NCBI GenBank assembly: GCA_039029935.1
Contig: JBCCFC010000816.1
Location: forward strand, 1 to 6,420
DNA length: 6,420 bases
Reading direction: 5' to 3'
From: G039029935 sp039029935
GTDB lineage: Bacteria > Chloroflexota > Anaerolineae > Caldilineales > Caldilineaceae
Shown: positions 1 to 5,355 of the stretch, piece after piece
Position numbering within the stretch: position 1 is the stretch's first letter
Layout: each line of letters opens with the position of its first letter
Notes under the pieces: generated by a model
What the model saw: the letters and a program-made list of their open reading frames with translations, nothing else
Told to the model about the DNA's origin: nothing
Database searches by the model: none
Made by a program: the position numbers and the translations under genes

Positions 1-31
1 CAGGTAGGTGATAACCCATGTCACCTACCTG
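1..31. repeat. Perfect 11-bp inverted repeat with 9-nt loop
   Basis: Bases 1-11 (CAGGTAGGTGA) are the exact reverse complement of bases 21-31, around the loop TAACCCATG. It lies 43 bases before the DUF4345 start codon. There is no T-run after it on the plus strand, so it does not look like a rightward intrinsic terminator. It could be an operator or a leader hairpin for the next gene, a leftward terminator for an upstream gene, or the end of a repeat element that continues beyond the window. The symmetry is directly seen; the role is not known. Confidence 0.75.
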
Positions 32-73
32 AGGTCGGACTACTTGTGTAGGATGTTACCAAGGAAGAATAGA

Positions 74-526
74 ATGAACATCTTCAAAATCGTTGTCTTA
101 ATTTTATCTGGTCTAGCATTGCTCTATGCCAGTTCAATGAGGTTGATCAATCCGACAGAAGCTATTTTCCTACAAACCTATTTTGAGAATTCCGCAAATA
201 GTCTGGCAATCGATATCGACCTAGTAAACGAAATTAGAGGGGTCGGTGCGGTAATGTTTTTGGGGGGACTACTTGCCTTTCTTGGCACAATCAGGGCGGA
301 CGTCAGGCAAACATCATTTGCCGTTACAACGCTTATTTTCGGTGGCGTTGTCTTCGGACGATCACTCAGCTTGTTCATGGATGGGATACCCAATGAGAAT
401 CTGATTCGAGCGGCCAGTGTGGAAATCGTTTTGGGAATACTCAGTATTTTTTGTTTGATAAATATCTTGATCCAGAGCAGAAGTTGTCGTCCAGCCTCAT
501 CTGATTTGAACCCCCTCTGCGCATAG
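74..526 (+). CDS. DUF4345 family small integral membrane protein
   Basis: This gene encodes a 150-residue hydrophobic protein with four predicted membrane helices, at about residues 4-22, 55-73, 80-101 and 112-134. The sequence around the second to fourth helices (NEIRGVGAVMFLGG, then FGRSLSLFMDGIP and an E-rich start to the last helix) is the pattern I associate with DUF4345, a family of about 120-150-residue membrane proteins of unknown function. The frame is open back to base 8, but ATG at 74 is preferred because AAGGAAG (61-67) sits 6 bases before it and the protein then begins directly with a membrane helix. The polar tail after residue 135 (SCRPASSDLNPLCA) is longer than expected and may have been altered by the rearrangement that brought sulfatase debris in right after the stop. 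No substrate or partner can be inferred; the downstream genes are remnants. Confidence 0.8.
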   Translation: MNIFKIVVLILSGLALLYASSMRLINPTEAIFLQTYFENSANSLAIDIDLVNEIRGVGAVMFLGGLLAFLGTIRADVRQTSFAVTTLIFGGVVFGRSLSLFMDGIPNENLIRAASVEIVLGILSIFCLINILIQSRSCRPASSDLNPLCA

Positions 527-533
527 CGGCTAT

Positions 534-701
534 ATGAAAATCCACGACATCATGCTTGATCACATTCCGCCAGAGGACGAGGCGCGCTGGAAACGATACC
601 AAGATTACTATTTTAACTGTCTACAGGATATGGACACGCATCTCGCACGGCTACTGGATGAACAGGAGGCACTTGACTTACTGGATAATAGTTCACGATA
701 G
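534..701 (+). pseudogene. Arylsulfatase-type gene remnant (internal fragment)
   Basis: The reading frame from ATG 534 to TAG 699-701 gives 55 codons that match an internal part of the sulfatase (alkaline-phosphatase superfamily) fold: IPPEDEARWKRYQDYYFN, then CLQDMDTHLARLLDEQEAL. In sulfatases this pair of helices (Y-x-N-C-x-x-D-x-D near the end) comes just before the metal-site strand with TSDHGE. Here the match stops at LLDN (codon ending at 689) and the expected continuation is on the opposite strand in the adjacent bases. The N-terminal half, with the formylglycine motif C-x-P-S-R, is absent: the frame is closed upstream by TGA at 507-509 and the DUF4345 gene occupies the DNA before it. 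It cannot encode an active enzyme. The family call is confident; the substrate is unknown. Confidence 0.8.
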
Positions 702-778
702 GCACAGTTTCCTTTGCCACGCAGCCCATGCGCACTGCCCAACTCGCCATGATCAGACGTATAGATAATGATGGTATT
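690..778 (-). pseudogene. Inverted block of the same sulfatase gene
   Basis: Read on the minus strand from about 778 down to 692, this block encodes NTIIIYTSDHGELGSAHG followed by LRGKGNCAYRE. This is the sulfatase metal-binding strand (T-S-D-H-G-E) and the following glycine-rich turn. It is exactly the segment that should follow LLDN of the plus-strand fragment ending at 689. The overlap of the two halves at the N codon, with a shared AATA (687-690) and inverted TATT (775-778) at the two ends, shows a local inversion of about 90 bases inside the gene. The longer minus-strand frame (608-799) outside this block has no family resemblance. The homology is read by eye; the mechanism is inferred. 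Confidence 0.8.
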
Positions 779-779
779 C

Positions 780-1504
780 TTTCCAGTCTGCCACTGCAAA
801 GGGGTTTGTATCGGCGGCTATCTGCTCCAAGGAGGATTTGGGTGGAATGGCCGAATGGCTGGGGTTGGAGGTCTTTGCGCCGATCTTTGCAGATACCAGG
901 GAAGAACCTGAGGAAGCAAAGCGGTTTATGCAGGAGTGTCCGGTCAAGCATAAAGCCTATCTTCGCCTACCCTATCTGCCGGTCGGCATGGATATTATGT
1001 ACGCTGGCGTGATGGGTCATTATCCCGAAAATCACGGCCTCAGCGTCGATAATATATGGACCACTGCCTCGATTGATGCACTGCTCCCGCATATCAAGGA
1101 GATCGCCACGACGCTCCCGACCGCGCCCACCCACATGCTCTGGCTCAACTGGTATCCACCCAAACCCCGACCGGATATGGCGTTTTCAATGGAGGAAAAT
1201 ATCTATATTGCGCTCTACAGCTTTTGGAAATCAAGCATCAGGAAATCGATTGAATTGGCCGACCGAGATGATGGAAAAGATGGATTACCTGTCAAGCGGC
1301 ATCCAACTGGCCGATGAAAATCTCAACCACAGAACGGCCAAGTTTATGGCTGACGACACCTTGGTCAAGGTCGACAAGATTCGAGCAAAATGGGGTGCCG
1401 TGTTGATGTTTAATGAATGGCACAGCAAGCCAATGCAAACGCCCATTAGCGTTCATCGAAAACAGTTCGGTAATGCGCTCGAAACATCTCAACGTCCGAC
1501 TTGA
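780..1504 (+). pseudogene. FAD-linked oxidase (BBE-type) remnant, deleted and frameshifted
   Basis: Three plus-strand pieces in three frames resemble FAD-binding oxidoreductases of the 6-hydroxynicotine-oxidase/berberine-bridge type. Piece 1 (about 780-855) reads FPVCHCKGVCIGGYLLQGG then FGWN, the FAD-domain loop normally seen as P-V-G-H-C...GGYLLGGGFGW. Piece 2 (about 850-1240) reads GLEVFAPIFADTREEPEEA, CPVKHKAYLRLP, DNIWTTAS and THMLWLNWYPPKPRPDMAFS, the substrate-domain part. Piece 3 (about 1240-1504) reads TEMMEKMDYLSSGIQLADEN and later RAKW...FNEWHSKP, the C-terminal BBE-like part that returns to the FAD site. Between pieces 1 and 2 a large stretch of the FAD domain is missing and the frame changes. 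Between pieces 2 and 3 there is a +1 frame change within about 1228-1255. The N-terminal FAD domain is absent, so no working enzyme can be made. Frame 838-1317 alone could be annotated as a hypothetical protein, but it is a fragment. Confidence 0.8.
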
Positions 1505-1582
1505 CGACTGCTCTGCGCTCGCGCTGTTAGCGATCCCATAAGTAACGCGCTTTCAATGGGTATTTTATTCTGTGGAATGGCC

Positions 1583-2833
1583 TTAGTCGCTATGTGTGTG
1601 GTCATGTTCAAGCAAAACGGCCAATTGGTAATCAAAGGCCATCCCACCCAGCGCGTGGTGATCAACTTGTGCATAGTGTTCCAGCAGTGTGCGCGGACCA
1701 TCGCCGTTAATCGCCTTGGCAAAGATACCATAGTCACCGCCATTGGAAGTCGAAGGCACACGTGTGATGCTATGGGCGTGATTGCCCTCCTCAACAGCGT
1801 CACCAATCTGGCCTTCCACATTGTACTCAACCCAGAGGTGCGGATTGTAGATGCGGTAGTAGTAGAAGGAGAGGTTGGTCAGTTCATCAGTCTCGCTAAT
1901 CCAGACAAAATAGGTATCGTCAATTGCGCTTGTGATGTCGGCCCACCACAGGTCGGCTAAGGGCGTTTCGAGATTGTAGACATACGCCTGCATCAGTGCA
2001 AGTAGATTGTCTTGGGTCGCCTCCGACATATCGCTAAACTTTAACCCCGTCTCAAAGCCAGAGTAATCGTAATCGCCAGCGTATGGATCAAGGCCACCAG
2101 GACGGTCGGCTGGTCCCACTGCAAGTTCTGCATCATCACCCGTTGAGGTGGCGGCACTGTTTTCGTCGTCACTGAGGTTGGTGTAAAGCGTGAAGGCGAG
2201 GTCGCGTTCGGTGGCGAAGACATCAAAGTCTGTGCCGTTAAACGAGCCGACCACTGGCTCTGCACCGATAAATGCAGGCACCATAGATACATGGTCGCCA
2301 TGCACCAGAAAGTTGATGACCAAATGATGTCCATCCAGTTGGAAACCCCATGAACCGCCATTTTCGGGATCGCCAAACAGGTCAATTGAGTAGAAGTTGG
2401 GGTCCCAGACATCTGCATCGATCTCCTTTAGAAAACCCTCGGCATGATAGACAATGCCTTCAACCTTTTGGTAGCCAGCATCGCTCAAAAAGCCCTGAAC
2501 CAACGCCTCAAACAGCCCAATCTGATCGTCTGTCAAGTCGCCATATTGGATACCGCCGCGATCGTGACGGTCGTTTGGTGTGTTGTGCCAGAGCGTAAAT
2601 CGTTCGCTATCTAAACAAGTGGATGCTTCTGTGCGCAACTCATCCGACAGGGCATTTCTAAAGTCGAGCATGGCTTGGCGCAATTGCTCAATGTTGGGGT
2701 CAGTCGATTGCTCTGCAATGCCTGCTGTTTCGCAAGTGGACAAATCGGCGGTGCTGGCAGGAACGTCGTTACCACCGCCACAGGCTGTAACAAATAGTGA
2801 AATAATGATGAGTATCAAATATAGTTTTTTCAT
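1583..2833 (-). CDS. DUF3500 domain lipoprotein
   Basis: This 416-residue protein looks intact. It begins with a lipoprotein signal: KK at residues 2-3, a hydrophobic stretch, and lipobox V-T-A-C with Cys18 as the predicted lipidated residue, followed by GGGND. An Asp-rich linker leads into a domain resembling DUF3500: WGFQLDGHHLVINF at 162-175, PAFIGAEPV at 186-194, YYYRIYNPHLWVEYN at about 324-338, NHAHS at 351-355 and LLEHYAQ at 383-389. The tail is His-rich (HDHTHSD). DUF3500 proteins are exported and of unknown biochemical function; the repeated His/Asp/Glu positions suggest metal or polar ligand binding, which is inference. ATG 2833 is chosen over the in-frame TTG at 2845 because GAGGAG lies 4 bases before the ATG and the signal peptide begins there. 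It stands alone: the neighbours on either side are remnants. Its leader carries the hairpin element at 2846-2890. Confidence 0.85.
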   Translation of the reverse strand: MKKLYLILIIISLFVTACGGGNDVPASTADLSTCETAGIAEQSTDPNIEQLRQAMLDFRNALSDELRTEASTCLDSERFTLWHNTPNDRHDRGGIQYGDLTDDQIGLFEALVQGFLSDAGYQKVEGIVYHAEGFLKEIDADVWDPNFYSIDLFGDPENGGSWGFQLDGHHLVINFLVHGDHVSMVPAFIGAEPVVGSFNGTDFDVFATERDLAFTLYTNLSDDENSAATSTGDDAELAVGPADRPGGLDPYAGDYDYSGFETGLKFSDMSEATQDNLLALMQAYVYNLETPLADLWWADITSAIDDTYFVWISETDELTNLSFYYYRIYNPHLWVEYNVEGQIGDAVEEGNHAHSITRVPSTSNGGDYGIFAKAINGDGPRTLLEHYAQVDHHALGGMAFDYQLAVLLEHDHTHSD

Positions 2834-2845
2834 AGTTCTCCTCAA

Positions 2846-2890
2846 GTAACACGGGCTTCCAGCCCGTTGCGGACAGTCTGTCCACGTTAC
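2846..2890. repeat. Double-hairpin element with closing outer stem
   Basis: The 45-bp element has three nested pairings: an outer stem GTAAC (2846-2850) with GTTAC (2886-2890); hairpin 1, ACGGGCT (2851-2857) / TCC loop / AGCCCGT (2861-2867); and hairpin 2, GGACA (2871-2875) / GTC loop / TGTCC (2879-2883). All three are perfect. It lies between the stop of the truncated gene at 2929 and the start of the DUF3500 gene, ending 3 bases from the DUF3500 Shine-Dalgarno site on the minus strand. The compact paired-palindrome design recalls REP/BIME-type dispersed repeats. No second copy is present in this window. No T-run follows in either direction, so a simple terminator is less likely. Confidence 0.7.
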
Positions 2891-2892
2891 AT

Positions 2893-2898
2893 TTTATA
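2893..2898 (-). promoter_or_regulatory. Possible -10 element for the DUF3500 gene
   Basis: The minus strand reads TATAAA here, inside an AT-rich stretch (2891-2925) upstream of the DUF3500 gene. If transcription starts about 7 bases downstream, near 2886, the whole double-hairpin element would lie in the 5' leader of the mRNA. I could not find a convincing -35 hexamer at the normal spacing, so the call is weak. Confidence 0.3.
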
Positions 2899-2928
2899 CT
2901 TTACATATGCAATAAAGATTTCTCTCAA

Positions 2929-3351
2929 TTAGCCATCATTGTCTGGCCCTTCAATGGTGGCACGACAGACAACGGCATTATCAAGGTCCAGATTGCTTGT
3001 CCAGATAAAGTCCGCCCCTGCAAAGAGCGTATTCTCATAGTTGCGGAACCCTTCTGCGCCCGTGACATCATCCGCTGTATAGGTCGCCGCCGACAGCCAG
3101 CCCGAATCGTCGTAGTCCGCTGCCATCCAATTCTCTGGCATGGCTTCCAGATAGGCTTGGCATGTACCCTGTGGATTATTTGATATACAGGCAACTGTCT
3201 TATCGGTGCTGTTACAGGCCGATGAATCGGCATTGCCGTTGGCATCAATCACCACACAGCTACTGTTATTCGCATCCAGTGGCGCAATATAAAACGCTTT
3301 GCAGACCCAATCGGCATCTGTTAAAAAAATACTCTCTTCTCGTACTGACCA
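2929..3351 (-). pseudogene. 3' fragment of a secreted-protein gene (jelly-roll-like end)
   Basis: The minus-strand frame is open from 3351 (after TAA at 3352-3354) to the stop at 2929-2931. It contains only a C-terminal part: about ADWVCKAFYIAPLDANNSSC, several further Cys residues, PENWMAADYDDSGW, then ENTLFAGADFIWTSNLDLDN and a CRATIEGP ending. The W...DYDDSGW pattern with a late IWTS...DN strand resembles the end of galactose-binding-like (jelly-roll) modules in exported bacterial proteins. Cysteine pairs fit an extracytoplasmic protein. There is no signal peptide, no Shine-Dalgarno site and no ATG; the first possible start (GTG 3255) cuts into apparent coding sequence. The 5' boundary coincides with the inverted repeat at 3344-3353, so the gene was probably truncated there. 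The exact family is not recognised. Confidence 0.6.
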
Positions 3352-3413
3352 TTAACAATTCACAAATTCAGCAATTCACCAATTAATTATTGATCTTCGC
3401 TACAATGGTCAGT
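3344..3413. repeat. 10-bp inverted repeat enclosing an AT-rich 50-bp core
   Basis: ACTGACCATT (3344-3353) is the exact reverse complement of AATGGTCAGT (3404-3413). The 50 bases between are mostly A+T and contain the 8-bp tandem repeat described separately. The left arm lies at the point where the reading frame of the truncated secreted-protein gene ends. The size and layout would fit a very small non-autonomous element, an operator pair, or a rearrangement scar. No flanking target-site duplication is obvious. Confidence 0.65.
3357..3388. repeat. Degenerate 8-bp tandem repeat, four units
   Basis: The four consecutive units are AATTCACA, AATTCAGC, AATTCACC and AATTAATT. The first four bases are constant and the first three units share six bases. 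The array is AT-rich and sits inside the 3344-3413 inverted repeat. It may have arisen by slippage. It is too short and lacks spacers, so it is not a CRISPR array. Confidence 0.65.
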
Positions 3414-3564
3414 CTACACTGCCTGACCGTCGCCAAGCTAGTGCGTAAAATAACGATTTTGGACAATTGGATGATGACAATATGCAGAAACATCCATGAC
3501 ATTTATCATGGGCATATCCGTAAATACGTGGCAACTGCAACAGGCATGTTTTTGAGAACCTCAG
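3414..3564. other. Non-coding gap with no recognised feature
   Basis: Between the inverted repeat and the small membrane ORF I see nothing I can name. A plus-strand frame is open through most of it, ending at TAA just before the ORF, but it has no start signal and no family resemblance. The minus-strand frame spanning 3409-3612 likewise has no recognisable motif. It may hold upstream promoter elements or decayed sequence. Confidence 0.4.
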
Positions 3565-3570
3565 TATAAT
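3565..3570 (+). promoter_or_regulatory. Consensus -10 box, possibly for a leaderless transcript
   Basis: TATAAT is a perfect -10 hexamer ending 6 bases before ATG 3577. Transcription would be expected to start about 7 bases downstream, at or next to the A of that ATG, giving an mRNA with no 5' leader. No Shine-Dalgarno site lies between, which agrees with leaderless initiation. No clear -35 box is present at 17 bases upstream. It is supported by position only. Confidence 0.4.
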
Positions 3571-3576
3571 GGGACG

Positions 3577-3840
3577 ATGAGTACAAATGACTGGTTTTCT
3601 AATCCACGCCAAATGCTGCGCAGCGTCATGCTTTTATAGATCGCCTATTTTCTATCACTCGCCTTGGTGGATTGGTGGCTTTTTGAGCAGGATGTCAATA
3701 TGTTGCTTTATTATGCTGTGCAGTCTCTGCACGGCATCTTTATTTTTAGTCTGACGCTGTTACCGGAACTGCGATTGTCAGAACTGCGATTCTGGTCAAA
3801 TCAGCGACTACTACCAGCGGCCAAACATGGGATTGGCTAG
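3577..3840 (+). pseudogene. Small two-helix membrane protein ORF with in-frame TAG
   Basis: From ATG 3577 the frame runs 20 codons to TAG (3637-3639) and then continues open for 66 more codons to TAG 3838-3840. Read through, it gives an 87-codon protein: a polar start (MSTNDWFSNPRQML), a first helix across the stop (RSVMLL*IAYFLSLALVDWW), a loop, a second helix (MLLYYAVQSLHGIFIFSLTL) and a basic tail (AAKHGIG). Coding-like hydrophobic periodicity on both sides of the stop, and a terminal stop overlapping the convergent sulfotransferase stop, argue that this was a real gene. The TAG probably replaced a Trp (TGG) or Gln (CAG) codon. It is best read as a recently inactivated gene; stop-codon readthrough or a sequencing error are alternatives. 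No family is recognised. Confidence 0.55.
3766..3791 (+). repeat. 11-bp direct repeat with 15-bp period
   Basis: GAACTGCGATT occurs at 3766-3776 and again at 3781-3791. The 15-bp period equals five codons, so it encodes ELRLS then ELRFW in the small membrane ORF and keeps the frame. It is probably a short in-frame duplication within that gene. Confidence 0.6.
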
Positions 3841-5144
3841 TCACGTGCAGGCTGACACCAAGCGACATACTCCGCCAACTCTGTTCGCAGTGCATCAGCA
3901 TCAATCCCAAGCTCGGCCAGTGAATAATTGACTGTATAATCCTTACGCTCACGTGGCGGATGGGTACGCGGCACATGGGGTGGCAGTTGCGCCTGATCGA
4001 GACAAGCTTCATAGACGCGCTGCATCGTGCCTTCGAGGTCATCAATAAACTCGGCAAAACGCACCACACAGCGACGTGTATCATCCTTTTGCGAATACCA
4101 CGCCTGCTCAACTCGACAATAACCGCTCTCGGTTTGCCGCAGCGACGCGGCCAGCCATGCCCAGGGTGGTGGTCCCATCGCAGGGTCACTGGGGTTGACG
4201 CGCAGGTAGTTGATGCCACTTTGCAATCGGGCAGCAGGGTCGCGAATCAATGTCAAAAAGACGGCGTCAGGATAGTGACGGGCCAGTGCTTCGGCTCCAT
4301 ACAGGAAATGGCCTTTGATGAAGAATCGGCGTGGCGTTTCGGCGTCGGCGTCACCAATAAACAGCCGTTGCTTGCACCCAATGCGATCCACCAGTTGAAC
4401 AAAATCACGCGCCATTTGCTCCTGATTATAGGAAGCAAACACCGCAAAGTTAAACTCCTCTGACGACACGGCTGGGCCAAGGTAGAAGGCGAGATGGTTG
4501 AGGTGCGATGACCAAAATGCGCCATCAAATGTATCTGCCCCAAAAGGGTCAAATTCATGTCGTTCAAGCAGTTCTGGTGGCATCATGGTCTCAAGACGTT
4601 CACGAACCTTTTCCGGCGGGAAAATTTTGCCGATTGTGTGCGGAGCCAATCTCCACAACCACAAATAGGGAAACATACATTGGAGCAAACTTGGCGCGGT
4701 CACGCTGGGGTCCGTTTCAATATAGCGCGTCATTTGCGTACTACCGCTGCGCCCACCACTGATCACAAAGAGCGGGGCGACCACGTCTGTTGCGTTTAAG
4801 GCGCGCCCATAAAGCAGTTCATCAAGCAGCCACGCAAGCCCCATCAGCGGGGTCATCAAAAATTGGCGTATAATGCTGAGTGTCAACCAGTATCGTCCCT
4901 GTGGCGAGAGACCGGGAGCGGGTGGCTGCACAGTCCAGGTTAGGTGCAGATACCGTTTGACCTGCGACCAGTGGGGGACGTTTGGTGGTCTATACCAGAT
5001 GAACCGCGCAATGATGTACAACGGCCACAGCAGCAAGGTAAATACGCCGATGATGAGTGTCTGAATTGTCTTGAATAGTAATGACACAATCGGTGGCTTT
5101 GCCTGTGGTTCGTTGAGAGGGTCAGTCGTCGTGTGATTGGTCAT
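3837..5144 (-). CDS. Membrane-anchored sulfotransferase family protein
   Basis: This 435-residue protein resembles PAPS-dependent sulfotransferases (Sulfotransferase_3-like). The 5'-phosphosulfate-binding loop is VISGGRSGSTQMTRYI at residues 127-142, the family form of G-x-x-R-S/T-G-S-T. The 3'-phosphate-binding part is TLIRDPAARLQSGIN at 298-312, with the expected R-D-P and a downstream Ser. FIKGHFLYGAEA (275-286) fits the strand before it. The first 20 residues are polar and are followed by a hydrophobic segment at about 21-48, and a second hydrophobic stretch lies near 94-112, so the enzyme is probably tied to the membrane with its catalytic domain in the cytoplasm. Members transfer sulfate from PAPS to hydroxyl groups on glycans, lipids or small molecules; the acceptor here cannot be told. 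ATG 5144 is chosen because GGAG (5153-5156) lies 8 bases before it. The stop overlaps the convergent ORF's stop. The gene looks intact. Confidence 0.8.
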   Translation of the reverse strand: MTNHTTTDPLNEPQAKPPIVSLLFKTIQTLIIGVFTLLLWPLYIIARFIWYRPPNVPHWSQVKRYLHLTWTVQPPAPGLSPQGRYWLTLSIIRQFLMTPLMGLAWLLDELLYGRALNATDVVAPLFVISGGRSGSTQMTRYIETDPSVTAPSLLQCMFPYLWLWRLAPHTIGKIFPPEKVRERLETMMPPELLERHEFDPFGADTFDGAFWSSHLNHLAFYLGPAVSSEEFNFAVFASYNQEQMARDFVQLVDRIGCKQRLFIGDADAETPRRFFIKGHFLYGAEALARHYPDAVFLTLIRDPAARLQSGINYLRVNPSDPAMGPPPWAWLAASLRQTESGYCRVEQAWYSQKDDTRRCVVRFAEFIDDLEGTMQRVYEACLDQAQLPPHVPRTHPPRERKDYTVNYSLAELGIDADALRTELAEYVAWCQPARD

Positions 5145-5319
5145 ATAAATGTCTCCAAAAAAGGTAATTCCTCCTTAAATACTAGGCGCTTGCCGCAATA
5201 GGAAGCAGCACATCGTTTCACATCATTTTACGAAATCCAACCGATTCGGTCAATTTGAATGCTGGCGCAATACTAGCAGATAGAGCCAACTTGGATTACA
5301 CGTTTTTTGTTGCGTGTGC

Positions 5320-5325
5320 TATCCT
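5320..5325 (+). promoter_or_regulatory. Possible extended -10 promoter of the acyl-CoA ligase gene
   Basis: TATCCT is preceded by TGC, giving an extended -10 (TGn-TAnnnT) form. Transcription would start near 5332, leaving a leader of about 24 bases that holds AAGGAGA (5344-5350), five bases before ATG 5356. This agrees with 5356 as the real start and argues against the in-frame GTG 5314 and ATG 5329. No good -35 box is seen at normal spacing. Confidence 0.35.
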
Positions 5326-5355
5326 ACGATGCATTCGTATAACAAGGAGAAAATC

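Noticed and set aside
178..393. Minus-strand frame inside the DUF4345 gene
   Set aside because: It is antisense to a clearly coding membrane protein and has no motif or ribosome site of its own.
687..778. Phase-variable invertible switch
   Set aside because: The ends share only 4 bp of inverted homology and no recombinase gene is present; the genes on both sides are already non-functional, so a scar is the simpler reading.
613..951. Minus-strand frame of 112 codons across the debris region
   Set aside because: It does not match the sulfatase frame and lies antisense to the FAD-oxidase piece; only the 692-778 part of a different minus frame shows homology.
1515..1545. Possible terminator hairpin downstream of DUF3500
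   Set aside because: The only pairing found is a 4-bp stem (CGCT/AGCG) without a T-run in the right direction; too weak to call.
1556..1960. Plus-strand frame of 134 codons opposite the DUF3500 gene
   Set aside because: It is a shadow of the DUF3500 coding sequence, with no Shine-Dalgarno site or family resemblance.
3357..3388. CRISPR-like array
   Set aside because: The units are 8 bp, contiguous and AT-rich, with no spacers and no cas genes nearby.
3960..4463. Plus-strand frame of 167 codons opposite the sulfotransferase
   Set aside because: It is antisense to an intact gene with both PAPS-binding motifs; no start signal or recognisable domain.
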